Counted from the first letter of the stretch, positions 42,629 through 52,080 are shown. The stretch is 64,000 bases of DNA from Alloyangia mangrovi (GCF_002300555.2 NZ_NTHN02000001.1:124001-188000), one strand, 5' to 3'. A program made the numbers and translations. Notes: generated by a model not told the origin, from the letters alone.

Positions 42629-43873
42629 TCATTGCAGGGCCATCCGGTGGAAGCGTCCGGCCTTCATCACCATCGGCATATGCCGGCCCTGACCCTCGAA
42701 GAGACCGAGATCGCCGAGCGGGTTGCCGTCGAGCAGAATGAGATCGGCCATGGCGCCCGGCCGCAGGCAGCCAAGTTCGCCCTCGCGGCGCAGGAGCCGC
42801 GCGCCGACCAGCGTGGCCGAGCGGATGATCTCGATGGGCGAGAGAACCTGCGCACGGATGCGGAACTCCCGGCTCTGCTCGCTGCGCAGTTGGCCCAAGA
42901 GGTCGCTGCCGAAGGCCACGGGCACCCCGGCGCGCTTGCAGATCTCGAGCGAGCGCAACCCGCCCTCGATCACCACGTCGTTCTTCTCGAGCATGTCGCT
43001 GCTCATGCCAAATTCGGCGGCGCGCTCTTTCATCGCGGTGTAGGCGATGAGGTTGGCGACGAGGAACATGCCCTTTTCCGCCATCTTCGCCGCGGCCTCG
43101 TCGTTGATGAGATTGCCATGCTCGATGGTGCGGACGCCGCCTTCCGCAGCGCGCAGGATCGCCTCTGCCGAATAGGCATGGGCGCAGACATACCGGCCAA
43201 AGGCCTCGGCCTCCTCGACGGCAGCGCGCACCTCGGGCATCGAGAACTGCAGGCTGTCGAGCGGATCGTAGGGCGAGGCCACACCACCCGACATCATGAT
43301 CTTGATGTGATCGCACCCCTGACGCATCTCTTCGCGCACGGCCCGGCGCACTTCCGGCACGCCATCCGCCAGCGAGAGGGTAAATGCCATGGCATCGCAG
43401 CAGCCGCAGCTGAAGCCGGTGTCGGTGCGGCGGCGGCTGTCGCTGTGACCGCCGGTCGGGCCGATGGCGCGGCCTGCCACGAAGAGACGGGGCCCCTCGA
43501 TATGTCCGTCTTCGACGGCCTTGCGCAGACCCCAGTCCGCGCCGCCGGTGTCGCGCACCGAGGTGAAGCCCCGTCCAAGCATGGCCTTCATCTCGACCAT
43601 CGCATGGGCGGTCATCAAGGTCAGCGGCTGGCTCTCGAGTTTCGGAAGAAAGACCTCGTTCAGGACCACATGGACGTGGCTGTCGATCAGGCCGGGCATC
43701 AGAACCCGGCCGCCGCAATCGATGACTTCCGCCTGCCTAGAGGTGACGGTTTCGCCGATTTCGCGGATCCGCTCGCCCTCGACCAGCAGACACAGCCCCT
43801 CGCGGAGCTCGTCCTGCTCGGGGTCGAGCAGACGGACGTTCTTGAAGAGGATCTGGCGCGCGCCAGTGGTCAT
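42629..43873 (-). CDS. Amidohydrolase, Xaa-dipeptidase/prolidase-like (copy 2)
   Basis: A 414-residue paralogue of the downstream gene, sharing long stretches such as GLID-HVH, AIGPTGGHSD, HIKIMMSGGVASP and ACAHAYSAEAI. Metal ligands are all present, as is the CGCC cluster (GFSCGCCDAM). The ATG at 43873 has GGGAGA upstream; the frame is open further upstream but without a ribosome site and into promoter-like AT-rich DNA. It lies 34 bp before copy 1 and is probably the first gene of the transporter operon. Two similar enzymes may cover different side chains. Confidence 0.88.
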   Translation of the reverse strand: MTTGARQILFKNVRLLDPEQDELREGLCLLVEGERIREIGETVTSRQAEVIDCGGRVLMPGLIDSHVHVVLNEVFLPKLESQPLTLMTAHAMVEMKAMLGRGFTSVRDTGGADWGLRKAVEDGHIEGPRLFVAGRAIGPTGGHSDSRRRTDTGFSCGCCDAMAFTLSLADGVPEVRRAVREEMRQGCDHIKIMMSGGVASPYDPLDSLQFSMPEVRAAVEEAEAFGRYVCAHAYSAEAILRAAEGGVRTIEHGNLINDEAAAKMAEKGMFLVANLIAYTAMKERAAEFGMSSDMLEKNDVVIEGGLRSLEICKRAGVPVAFGSDLLGQLRSEQSREFRIRAQVLSPIEIIRSATLVGARLLRREGELGCLRPGAMADLILLDGNPLGDLGLFEGQGRHMPMVMKAGRFHRMALQ

Positions 43874-44006
43874 GGAAGTCTCCCTCGGTCCTACGCGGGA
43901 CAGCCCGGGACCGAGGTCCCGGATTGTCGTTTCGTCAGATGCTAGAGGGCTTCCCTGTAGCCCGTCCAATCCTTGGTCCGGTATCCTTTCCGTCTTGCGG
44001 ATTACT

Positions 44007-44053
44007 GTATATATACTCCGCAACTATCTGATATTGCACAATTAATATGCAAT
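44007..44053 (-). promoter_or_regulatory. AT-rich promoter/operator region upstream of amidohydrolase copy 2
   Basis: A 134-205 bp stretch before the copy-2 start is AT-rich in an otherwise GC-rich window. It holds GTATATATAC (44007-44016, perfect palindrome, a -10 candidate TATATA on the minus strand) and ATTGCA/TGCAAT with a 9-nt spacer (44033-44053). A minus-strand promoter for the operon is likely here; exact boxes are uncertain. Confidence 0.5.
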
Positions 44054-44078
44054 TTGTTGTTTGGGGCTAGGCCGTGCT

Positions 44079-45302
44079 TCAGCCCTTGATCACCTCGCCG
44101 CCCTTGAGGATCGTCGAGATCCGGTCGCCCTGGCCCGAGAGCACCGAAAGATCCTCGAGCGGGTTGCCATCGACGATGACGACGTCGCCAAAGGCCCCCG
44201 GGGCGAGCGTGCCGATTTTGCCTTCCATGCGCAGAAGGCGCGCGGCGATTACGGTGGCCGAGGCGATGACCTGCTGCGCCGGAAGCACCCGGCCGCGCAG
44301 CTCGAATTCGCCCGACTGGTGCTTCTGCATGCCGCCGAGCAGGTCGCTGCCATAGGCCATCGGCAGACCCGCCTCGGCCATGATCGCGAGCGACTGCATT
44401 CCGGCAAGGCGCACGTCGTCGACCTTGGCCACAGAGGCGGCGGGCAGCCCCATCGCGGCGCCCTCGTTGGAGAGCTTGTCATAGGTGATGAGCGTGGGGC
44501 AGGCGATGCAGCCCGCCTCGGCAGCGCGGCGCGCGGTCTCGGGGGTGATCAGGTTGCAATGCTCAAGCGAATGCACACCGCACTCGACCGCGCGGGCGAT
44601 TGCCGCGTCGGTATAGAGATGGCCCGCGACATAGGTCCCGGCGTTCTCGGCCTCCTCGACGATTGCGCGGATCTCGGCGCGCGAGTACTGCAGGAAATGG
44701 ATCGGATCGGTGGGCGAGGACACGCCGCCGTTCGCCATGATCTTGATGAAGTCGGCGCCGCCCTTGATCTGCGCCCGGGCCGCGCGCTGGACCGCGGGGA
44801 TCCCGTCGCAGATGATGCCCATGGCGCCCAGCGGGACATTGTCCCGAGGCATCGCGCTTTCATCGAAGACCCCGCGCTGGTCGCAATGGCCGCCAGTCTG
44901 CGACAGCGCCTTGCCCGAGATGTTCAGCCGCGGCACCGGGATCGGCGAGTAGCCGGCCGCCGCCCGCAGCACCCCGGTGGCGCCGCCCAGGTCCCGCACC
45001 GTCGTGAAGCCGCGCAGGAGCATGGCGTTCATCAGGTTGATCGAGCGCACCATGACGACGGCATCGGGCAGCGCCGCGTTGGCCTTGAGATCCGCATCGG
45101 CCGCATTCACGTGGACATGGGCATCGGTCAGGCCGGGCATCACGAACCGCCCGCTGGCATCGATCACCCGCGCGTCGCCGGCAGAGAGATCCGGGCCGAC
45201 CTCCTGAACCACGCCGTCTGCGATCCGCAGGCAGACGGCGTCTGCGGCCCGATCAGAGGTTCCATCGACAATCCGCGCATTCCGGATCAGCACATCGGTC
45301 AT
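44079..45302 (-). CDS. Amidohydrolase, Xaa-dipeptidase/prolidase-like (copy 3)
   Basis: A 407-residue amidohydrolase, more diverged than copies 1 and 2. HVH (DAHVHVN), the carboxylated-lysine segment FIKIMANGGVSSP, GHLYTD, LEHCN and YGSDLLGG supply the metal site. It lacks the cysteine cluster. It lies 13 bp after the TetR gene on the same strand and is separated from copy 2 by the AT-rich promoter region, so it is probably co-transcribed with the regulator rather than with the transporter. Confidence 0.87.
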   Translation of the reverse strand: MTDVLIRNARIVDGTSDRAADAVCLRIADGVVQEVGPDLSAGDARVIDASGRFVMPGLTDAHVHVNAADADLKANAALPDAVVMVRSINLMNAMLLRGFTTVRDLGGATGVLRAAAGYSPIPVPRLNISGKALSQTGGHCDQRGVFDESAMPRDNVPLGAMGIICDGIPAVQRAARAQIKGGADFIKIMANGGVSSPTDPIHFLQYSRAEIRAIVEEAENAGTYVAGHLYTDAAIARAVECGVHSLEHCNLITPETARRAAEAGCIACPTLITYDKLSNEGAAMGLPAASVAKVDDVRLAGMQSLAIMAEAGLPMAYGSDLLGGMQKHQSGEFELRGRVLPAQQVIASATVIAARLLRMEGKIGTLAPGAFGDVVIVDGNPLEDLSVLSGQGDRISTILKGGEVIKG

Positions 45303-45315
45303 TCAAGTCTCGCTT

Positions 45316-46000
45316 TCAACTGGATGGAGAGGGGGGAACCGCTGCCGTGTCGCGCTGAAGCAGCATCGGAAGGATCTGCTTCCATTGGGCCAGCATGTCC
45401 CGATAGTAGGCCGGGTCGTCGCGCAGGATGGTCTGGGCGATCATTCCCCGATAAAGACACATCGTCATGTTCAGGATGACCGAGGCCTGTTTCGCGTCGC
45501 AGGAGGTCTTTCTGGCCAGATGACTCCAGATGGCCTCGAGCCCGTTGTGGAACTCCTTGGTCACCGGGACGAGACGGGCCTTGAGGGACTCGTTGTGGCG
45601 CACCTCCGGCAGGTATTCGAGGGTCACGTAGAAGACGCCGCCCGACATCATCTTCCACAGGTAATCCGCGATCGCGCCGACCTCGGTCTCGTTTTCCTGC
45701 ATCGTCTCGGCGAAGGCGAGCAGCTTCTGGTTCAGCGCTGTCAGGTGGTGGTGGATCGCCTCCGCGATCAATTCCTCGCGCGATTGGAAATGGTGGGTCA
45801 GTGCTCCGCGCGAGACGCCGGCTTTCTTCGCGATGGCCTGGGTCGTCATCCGCGACAGCCCGTCCGAAAGCATCAGCTCCATCGTGGCCTCGAACAGGGC
45901 GGTGGTGGTCTCTTCCGTCCGCTGGGCCTGCGTCCGTTTCTGCCCCGCGGCTTTGCGGGGGGGGCGAAATCGTGGCGCTGTCCTTCGGCTTCTCGGTCAT
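45316..46000 (-). pseudogene. TetR family transcriptional regulator (frameshifted near the start)
   Basis: A 227-residue regulator when corrected. The start MTEKPKDSATISPP at 46000 (GAGGA upstream) reaches an eight-base run at 45957-45964; seven restores SPPRKAAGQKRTQAQRTEETT, leading into the helix-turn-helix (GLSRMTTQAIAKKAGVSRGALTHHFQSREELI). The C-terminal ligand domain (about 80-215) is intact. As given, translation could start internally at 45882, losing helix 1. It precedes amidohydrolase copy 3 by 13 bp and probably represses this locus through the palindrome at 46038-46069. Confidence 0.85.
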
Positions 46001-46037
46001 CAGAATCCTCAAGTCCTTCTCGCAGTATGCATGCGTT

Positions 46038-46069
46038 ACTTTCAAAACAAACATGAATGTTTTGAAAGT
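46038..46069 (-). promoter_or_regulatory. 32-bp palindrome upstream of tetR, candidate operator
   Basis: Perfect 12-bp arms ACTTTCAAAACA and TGTTTTGAAAGT flank an 8-nt centre, 38 bp upstream of the tetR start. Size, symmetry and position fit a TetR autoregulatory operator. Confidence 0.7.
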
Positions 46070-46671
46070 CAGAAAATTTCTGGCCGTCTGCCTCGATCCT
46101 GTGCATGCGGGTCGTCTTGCCCTTGATGGCTGAGCTACCGGCCCTGTCGTGACTGCTGGGTGGCGGCGAAGGCAACGCGATTGACCTGGGGCGTGTCGCC
46201 CCGGGTTAAAGGATCGCCAAATGGTTGAGTTAAAGCGGAACCCGGCACAATGCGGCTTCCGCCGGTGGAGATCGGAAAAGCAATCCCCGTATTCAGAGCG
46301 GGCCCGAGGGCGCGGCATCGGTTGTGTCTTTGCGCCTCGCATGAGGGGGCCCGTCGGCAAGAATTGGCGCGCGGGTCGCCTTTCCGGCGAGATCGGGCTG
46401 AGGCATCGGGAAACCCGTTGCGAATCCTGATTTCTTGTCGCTAGGCTTGCACTGACGGCATTGTAGAAAAATACATTGAAATAGGGGTCTTAGCCTTGCA
46501 GGCGATCCGTTTCTCCCCGGCTTTCGACATCCGGCGTCTATCCGTCGCCGGTGACCTTCGCGATCCTGAGGTGTCTACCTGCCTGTCTGCGAACATACCG
46601 GACAGGGAAGGGTCGCTGGCGATCCCTGCCGCGACGGTATCGACGGCCGACGGATAGGGTGGGGCCCGATC
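46070..46671. other. Intergenic region without a supported gene
   Basis: About 600 bp between the TetR operator and the APC permease. Open frames here are short and without domains or ribosome sites. TTGCAC at 46447 with an AT-rich stretch downstream (GTAGAAAAATACATT) could be a promoter for the permease gene, about 200 bp upstream of its start. A tRNA-like GGGCCGGTAGCTCAGC on the minus strand near 46130 does not continue into a tRNA. Confidence 0.45.
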
Positions 46672-48040
46672 ATGCCGCAAAGCACCCGGACGACAAAACC
46701 CGCTCTTGGCCTGACTGCCTGCACCGCCCTGGTGGTGGGCAATATGGTGGGGTCCGGCATCTTCCTGTTGCCGGCCTCGCTGGGTACCTTCGGACCGATT
46801 TCGCTCCTGGGTTGGGGAGTCACCTCGGTCGGGGCGCTGCTTCTGGCGATCCTGTTCGGCCGGCTCGCGATGCTGGTGCCGAGGACCGGTGGTCCCTACG
46901 CCTATACCGCCGAGGCCTATGGCGAATTCACCGGCTTTCTCATCGCCTGGGGTTATTGGATCGCGCTCTGGACCGGGAATGCGGCGGTGGCCGTCGCGCT
47001 GGTCGGCTACCTGGGATTTCTTTTCCCTGTGGTTGCGGAGTCGCATGTCTATACCGTCGCCGTGGCGCTGCTCGCGATCTGGACGCTGACCCTTGTCAAT
47101 GTGCGCGGTGTGGCGGGGGCGGGGCTCATCCAGACGGTGACCACCGTCGCCAAGTTGGTTCCTCTGGCCGCCATCGCGCTCTTCGGGATCTTCCAGGTCG
47201 ACCCGACGCTTCTGACCCCCTTCAACCAGAGCGGCCAGGGGAGTTTCTCGGCCATCACCGCGACGGCCTCGCTGACGCTCTGGGCCTATCTCGGGCTCGA
47301 GTCCGCGACGGTTCCCGCGGGCGACGTGGTCGATCCGACCCGCACGATCCCCAAGGCGACCCTTCTTGGCGTGCTCATCGCCGCGGTGATCTATATCGCC
47401 GTCACGGGGGTTGCGATCGGTATCGTGCCCTCGGCGGAGCTTGCGACCTCGGCATCGCCGCTGGCGGATGTCGCCATGGTGATTTGGGGGGCGGGGGGAG
47501 CGACCGCGGTTGCCGTGGGCGCGGTGATCGCAACGTTCGGCACTCTGAACGGCTTCACGCTCCTCTCCGGACAGGTGCCCTACGGCGCGGCAATGGATCG
47601 CGTCTTTCCTCCGGCGCTGGGGGTCATCAGCAGCTACGGGACGCCCGCCAACGCCCTGGTCCTCTCAAACCTTCTGGCCTCGGTTCTGGTGGTGATCAAC
47701 CTCGCCAACGGGCTGGTGGAGACCTTCAACACAATCATCCTGCTGGCGGTGATGTCGAGCCTTCTGCCCTACGCCCTCTGCGCTCTGGCCGAGCTCCTCA
47801 TCCGGCTCAAGGGTGTGGGTGCGCCACTGGAGCGGGGGGGGGCTCATGAAGCCGGCCTGCCTTGGACTGCTGGGCTTCTTCTATTCGGTCTGGGCCTTGT
47901 GGGGCTCCGGGCAGGACACGGTCTTCTACGGCGTTCTGCTCTTGATGGCAGGCATTCCGATCCACGTCTGGATCAAGTGGCGCAACCTGAGGTTCCCCGA
48001 TGCCGGGACTGCCGAGATCACCGATCGGGACGGGGCGTAG
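46672..48040 (+). pseudogene. APC superfamily amino acid permease (frameshifted near the C-terminus)
   Basis: A 455-residue, twelve-helix permease when corrected. GNMVGSGIFLLPASLGTFG is the unwound first helix that binds the amino-acid backbone, and WAYLGLESATVPAGDVVDPTRTIPKAT lies in helices 6-7; the layout resembles AdiC-type transporters. The last two helices (CLGLLGFFYSVWALWGSG, FYGVLLLMAGIPIHVWI) are in another frame after a nine-G run at 47834-47842; eight G restores LERGGLMKPACLG. Divergent from the TetR/hydrolase operon, so it could export or import a product of those peptidases. Confidence 0.87.
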
Positions 48041-48041
48041 A

Positions 48042-48293
48042 ATGTGGGGCAGTGGATTTTCCAAGTCCGCACGACCGCGCAAGCCGCCCGGGGATGTGAC
48101 CCAGCCGGTGCCCGACGCCACCCGCGAGATCACCCAAGGCCAAGCCTATCTGCATGACGGGGCCATCGATCCCTTCGGCTTCCTGTTGCGCCTGAAGCAG
48201 CATGTCATCGGCAAGTTCTTCCCACCGCCCGGGACACGCCAGCCGATGCCGCGACTGACCGTCAGCAAGGACAGGTGGCGAAGCAGGAGCTGA
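48042..48293 (+). CDS. Hypothetical protein (83 aa, low confidence)
   Basis: The ATG lies one base after the permease stop. The product reads [18 protein letters not shown] at the start and contains the more protein-like stretch [20 protein letters not shown]. No family is recognised and no clear ribosome site is seen; coding status is uncertain. It could be the remnant of a longer gene. Confidence 0.25.
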   Translation: MWGSGFSKSARPRKPPGDVTQPVPDATREITQGQAYLHDGAIDPFGFLLRLKQHVIGKFFPPPGTRQPMPRLTVSKDRWRSRS

Positions 48294-48641
48294 CGCTTCT
48301 GGATACGGCGTTCACAAAGGTCACGCAGCGCTCAAATCTCTGTGGCGGCGCCCTGATCCCCCTCGCCGAGACCAATAACCAGCGCATCGGCATCACCCTT
48401 GGCGGCACGGACCGCTCCGGCGGTGGTCAACTCGAAGACCGGCACGCGAATGCTCGGCATAGAAACAGGGGCGCATCGAGGCCACTAAGCGCGCGACCCT
48501 CTGCGGTCCTGAAGGTAGGAGGGCCGATCTGCTGGTCGCGCTACAGCGAACAGTTCGCCCCGTTGCGGGGAAAGCTGTCGGATCATCGGTGAGGGAGCAA
48601 TCGCTTGACAGCCTGTTCCCGCCGGGCATTACGATCCCGCC
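48294..48641. other. Intergenic region without a supported gene
   Basis: About 350 bp upstream of the LysR gene. Short overlapping frames occur on both strands without domains or ribosome sites. I see no clear promoter boxes, repeats or mobile-element ends. Confidence 0.4.
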
Positions 48642-49523
48642 ATGTTCGGCTTCAAAGACATCGAGATCATCCGCTCCGTGGTGCGTTATGGCGGCTTTCG
48701 CGCCGCCTCGGATGCCACCGGACTCGCCCAGTCGGCGATCTCGCGGCGGATCCGCCACCTCGAGGACCGCATGGGCATCACCATCTTCGAGCGCGACGGC
48801 CGCGGTGTGCGGCTGAGCGCGGCCGGACGGCGGCTCTGCGACGAGGCCGAGGTGCTCATCGCGCAGCGCGACCGCATCCTCGAAGAGCTCACGCAGGGGG
48901 TGATGGCGGGCGTCGTGCGGCTCGGCGTGGCCGAGACGATGACCCACACCATCCTGCCGCGGATGCTGACCACCCTGCGCAGCCGCCACCCGATGCTGCG
49001 CTTCGAGATCTCGGTCGACACCTCGGACCAGATGGGGCAGGCGCTGAAGGAGGACTCGCTCGACGTGGCCATCCTGCTGCGCGACCAGGCGCCCCGCGGC
49101 ATCGCGCTGACGCCGTTGCCGCCCGAGAGCATGGGCTGGTTCGTCTCGCCAGAGCATTTCACCTTGCCCAGCCCGGCGGCGATCGACGACCTGGTGGCGC
49201 TGCCGATCGTCTCGTTTCCCAAGACTACGATCCCGCACCGGCAGGTGCTCGACCTGCTCACCTCGGGACGGCGGCGGCCCGCGACCGTGCATGGCTCGGC
49301 CTCGCTCGCGACCGTTTTGCACCTCGTCCAGCAGGGATTCGGCATCGGCACGATTCCCCACTCCATCGTTGCCGCCTGGCCGCAGACCAGCCTGCGCGAA
49401 ATCGAGACCCTGGCCGAGGCCACCTTGCGGCCTCTGGAGTTCGCGATCTGCTATGATCCTGAAAGAAACGAGGAAATCGGCAGAGCCGTGACCCGGGCTG
49501 CGGTGGAGGCCGGCGGGAATTGA
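48642..49523 (+). CDS. LysR family transcriptional regulator
   Basis: A 293-residue LysR regulator. The helix-turn-helix is FRAASDATGLAQSAISRRIRHLEDRMGITIFERDGRGVRLS (in parts across 19-60), and residues 90-293 form the periplasmic-binding-like effector domain. It is encoded upstream of, and in the same direction as, the 5-oxoproline genes, with an 88-bp gap containing an inverted repeat that overlaps its own stop codon. It therefore probably activates the downstream operon in response to 5-oxoproline or D-glutamate; the effector is inferred. Confidence 0.9.
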   Translation: MFGFKDIEIIRSVVRYGGFRAASDATGLAQSAISRRIRHLEDRMGITIFERDGRGVRLSAAGRRLCDEAEVLIAQRDRILEELTQGVMAGVVRLGVAETMTHTILPRMLTTLRSRHPMLRFEISVDTSDQMGQALKEDSLDVAILLRDQAPRGIALTPLPPESMGWFVSPEHFTLPSPAAIDDLVALPIVSFPKTTIPHRQVLDLLTSGRRRPATVHGSASLATVLHLVQQGFGIGTIPHSIVAAWPQTSLREIETLAEATLRPLEFAICYDPERNEEIGRAVTRAAVEAGGN

Positions 49524-49566
49524 TCTCATTTATAGATCAATAATGGCAACAACTGAACTGTTGATC
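49519..49566 (+). promoter_or_regulatory. Inverted repeat and extra half-site before the 5-oxoproline operon
   Basis: ATTGATCT (49519-49526) and AGATCAAT (49534-49541) pair perfectly around a 7-nt spacer, a T-N11-A-like LysR box, and a third TTGATC occurs at 49561-49566. The element overlaps the lysR stop codon and lies 46-93 bp upstream of the hydro-lyase gene, the right place for activation. Confidence 0.6.
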
Positions 49567-49611
49567 TAATCGGTCGTTCTGCGGAATCCTTGCGTCAACC
49601 GGAGGATTTCG

Positions 49612-50427
49612 ATGATCGACACCCGCAGTACACTTTCCGACCCCAAGGCGCTTCGCGCGGAAATCCGCGCCGGCCGGTTCGACGGCCCGACCGCGGGGCA
49701 GGGCGGTGACGCGCTCCAGGCCAATCTGGTGATCCTGCCGCAGGCCGACGCGCAGGATTTCCTGCGCTTCTGCCAGGCCAACCCGAGGCCCTGTCCGCTG
49801 CTGGCCGTGGGCGAGCCGGGCAACCCTGCCCTGCCGACGCTGGGCGACATTGATCTGCGCCACGACGTGCCGCGCTACCGGCTGTGGCGGGACGGCACGC
49901 TGGTCGCCGAGCCAACCGATATCGCCGATCTCTGGCGCGACGACATGGTTTCCTTTGCCCTCGGCTGCTCGTTCAGCTTCGAGGATGCGCTGACCCGCGC
50001 CGGCATCCCGGTGCGCCACCAGCTGGCCGGGCGCAACGTGCCGATGTACCGCACCAACCTGCCGACCCGCGCCGCCGGGATGTTCTCGGGCCCGGTGGTC
50101 GTCAGCATGCGCCCGATGCCGGCAGCCGATGCCATCGAGGCGGTTGCCATCTGCCAGCGGTTCCCGCTGGCGCATGGCGCGCCGGTGCACTTGGGCGATC
50201 CTTCGCAGATCGGCATCGCCGACATCGACCGCCCGGACTATGGGGATGCCCCCGATATCCGGCCCGGCGACATCCCGGTGTTCTGGGCCTGCGGGGTGAC
50301 GCCGCAGGCCGCCATCGACGCCGCCCGGCCCGCGCTGGCGATCACCCATGCGCCGGGGCACATGCTGGTGACGGATATCCCCTCCGGCCAGGCGGAACGG
50401 TGTCTCACGGGAGTCCACCCCGGCTGA
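49612..50427 (+). CDS. Putative hydro-lyase, DUF1445/YcsI (D-glutamate cyclase family)
   Basis: A 271-residue protein of the YcsI/DUF1445 family. [31 protein letters not shown] and [12 protein letters not shown] are characteristic, as is the C-terminal [12 protein letters not shown] and [12 protein letters not shown]. The mammalian homologue (C14orf159/DGLUCY) interconverts D-glutamate and 5-oxo-D-proline, and bacterial ycsI commonly sits beside 5-oxoprolinase genes, as here. A role in feeding D-glutamate into, or producing, 5-oxoproline is therefore likely. It is the first gene of a nine-gene plus-strand operon. Confidence 0.85.
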   Translation: MIDTRSTLSDPKALRAEIRAGRFDGPTAGQGGDALQANLVILPQADAQDFLRFCQANPRPCPLLAVGEPGNPALPTLGDIDLRHDVPRYRLWRDGTLVAEPTDIADLWRDDMVSFALGCSFSFEDALTRAGIPVRHQLAGRNVPMYRTNLPTRAAGMFSGPVVVSMRPMPAADAIEAVAICQRFPLAHGAPVHLGDPSQIGIADIDRPDYGDAPDIRPGDIPVFWACGVTPQAAIDAARPALAITHAPGHMLVTDIPSGQAERCLTGVHPG

Positions 50428-50474
50428 GGCGCCAACAAAAAAACTTAACAAACTTATCCAACAGGAGAAACCAA

Positions 50475-51518
50475 ATGAAAAAGACGATGATGACCGCCCT
50501 CACGGTCGCGCTGCTCGGCAGCACCGCTTCGGCGCAGGAGCAGCTGGCCGTGGTCGGCAGCTGGTCCAACCTGCCGCTCTACAAGCAGTTCACCACGCCG
50601 TTCTGGACCGAAGAGCTGCCGGCGATGACGGATGACACCTTCACCGCGCAGCTGACCAGCTTCGACCAGATGGGCATCGCCGGGGCCGACGTGCTGCGGA
50701 TGCTGGGAGACGGCGTCTTCGACATCGGCCAGACCGTGGCGGACTACACCGTCGGTGACGCGCCGGAACTCGAGGGGCTCGACGTGCCGCTGGTCGCCGC
50801 CACCGCCGACGAGGCCAAGGCGATGGTCGATGCCGCGCGCCCGATGGTCGAGGACATCATGCACGACCGCTTCGACGCCGAGCTGCTGGGCATCGCGCCC
50901 TATCCGCCGCAGGTGGTGTTCTGCAAGGGCGCCGTCACCTCGCTGGCCGACCTCAAGGGCAAGAAGGTCCGCGGCTCGGGCCGGATGACCACAAAACTGC
51001 TCGAGGCGCTCGGCGCCGAGGGCATCAACATCGCCTTCTCGGAAGTGCCGGGCTCGCTGCAGCGCGGGGTGATCGACTGCGCCGTGACCGGCGCGGGGTC
51101 GGGCTATTCGGCCGGCTGGTGGGAAGTCTCCGACCACCTGCTGACGCTGCCGCTCGGCGGCTGGGATCCGGTGGTCATCGCGATGAACAAGGACCGTTTC
51201 GACGGCCTCGCGCCCGAGGCGCAGGAGCAGCTCAAGGCGGCGGTGAAGGAAGGTCTCGAGGACAAGGCCTGGGCGGCGGCGCAGGGTGGTCTCGAGAGTG
51301 ACATCGCCTGCCTGACTGGGCAGGGCGAGTGCGCCGCGGGCACCTCGGCGACGATGACGCTGGTCGAGCCGAGCGAGGCCGACATGACCGCAGCGCGCGA
51401 TGTACTCGAGAGCGAAGTGCTTCCCGAGTGGGCCGAGCGGGCCGGCGGCGACTGGGCGACGCGCTGGAACGACAGCGTCGGCAAGGTCGTGGGCGTGACC
51501 GTTCCGGTCGCCAACTGA
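50475..51518 (+). CDS. TRAP transporter substrate-binding protein, DctP type
   Basis: A 347-residue periplasmic protein with a signal peptide (residues 1-20, cleavage ASA-QE). LKGKKVRGSGRMTTKLLEALGAEGINIAFSEVPGSLQRGVIDCAVTGA, in parts, is the DctP core including the arginine that binds a substrate carboxylate. The start at 50475 has AGGAGA upstream. Its two membrane partners follow immediately. The context suggests 5-oxoproline or a related acidic amide as ligand. Confidence 0.92.
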   Translation: MKKTMMTALTVALLGSTASAQEQLAVVGSWSNLPLYKQFTTPFWTEELPAMTDDTFTAQLTSFDQMGIAGADVLRMLGDGVFDIGQTVADYTVGDAPELEGLDVPLVAATADEAKAMVDAARPMVEDIMHDRFDAELLGIAPYPPQVVFCKGAVTSLADLKGKKVRGSGRMTTKLLEALGAEGINIAFSEVPGSLQRGVIDCAVTGAGSGYSAGWWEVSDHLLTLPLGGWDPVVIAMNKDRFDGLAPEAQEQLKAAVKEGLEDKAWAAAQGGLESDIACLTGQGECAAGTSATMTLVEPSEADMTAARDVLESEVLPEWAERAGGDWATRWNDSVGKVVGVTVPVAN

Positions 51519-51519
51519 G

Positions 51520-52080
51520 ATGACGCGCGTGAGCCGCATCGACACATTGGAAGGCGCGCTGCGGCGCGCCAACCGCCTCGTCGCGCTGGTTCTTGGCGCG
51601 GTTCTGGTGGCCACGGTGGTCTTCGTGCTGATCGACGTGATCGGGCGCAAGACCGGCTGGGGCTCGCTCGGCGGCTCCGACGAGATCTCGGGCTACGTCA
51701 TGGCGGCGGTTGCGAGCTGGGGGCTGGCCTGCGCCCTGCTTGACCGCGCGCATGTGCGGATCGACCTGATCCGCCTGCGTCTTGGGGCGGGCGGTCAGGC
51801 GCTGATGGACGTCTTCGCGATGATCGTGACCAACGCCGTCGTGCTGCTGATCGCCTACCATTGCTGGCCGGTCCTGCAGAAGACGCTCGAGCGCGGCTCG
51901 CGCGCCAACACCCCGCTCGAGACGCCGCTGTGGATCCCGCAGGGCATCTGGTTCAGCGGCTGGGCCTGGTTCGCGCTGAGCACCACGCTGCTGAGCCTCA
52001 TCGCCCTCGCCTACCTCGTGCAGGGACGCCGCGCGGATCTGTCCAACGCCATCGGCATCGGCTCGGAGCTGGAACAATGA
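51520..52080 (+). CDS. TRAP transporter small permease, DctQ type
   Basis: A 186-residue membrane protein with four predicted helices (LVALVLGAVLVATVVFVLIDV; GYVMAAVASWGLACALL; AMIVTNAVVLLIAYHCW; WFALSTTLLSLIALAYLV) and the DctQ motif DVIGRKTGW. It starts 1 bp after the binding-protein stop and overlaps the large permease by 4 bp. Confidence 0.92.
   Translation: MTRVSRIDTLEGALRRANRLVALVLGAVLVATVVFVLIDVIGRKTGWGSLGGSDEISGYVMAAVASWGLACALLDRAHVRIDLIRLRLGAGGQALMDVFAMIVTNAVVLLIAYHCWPVLQKTLERGSRANTPLETPLWIPQGIWFSGWAWFALSTTLLSLIALAYLVQGRRADLSNAIGIGSELEQ

Noticed and set aside
46115-46145. A tRNA-like 5' end (GGGCCGGTAGCTCAGC) on the minus strand
   Set aside because: The sequence after the D-stem does not form an anticodon arm or a T-loop (no GGTTCGA-type segment), and no acceptor 3' half pairs with it.
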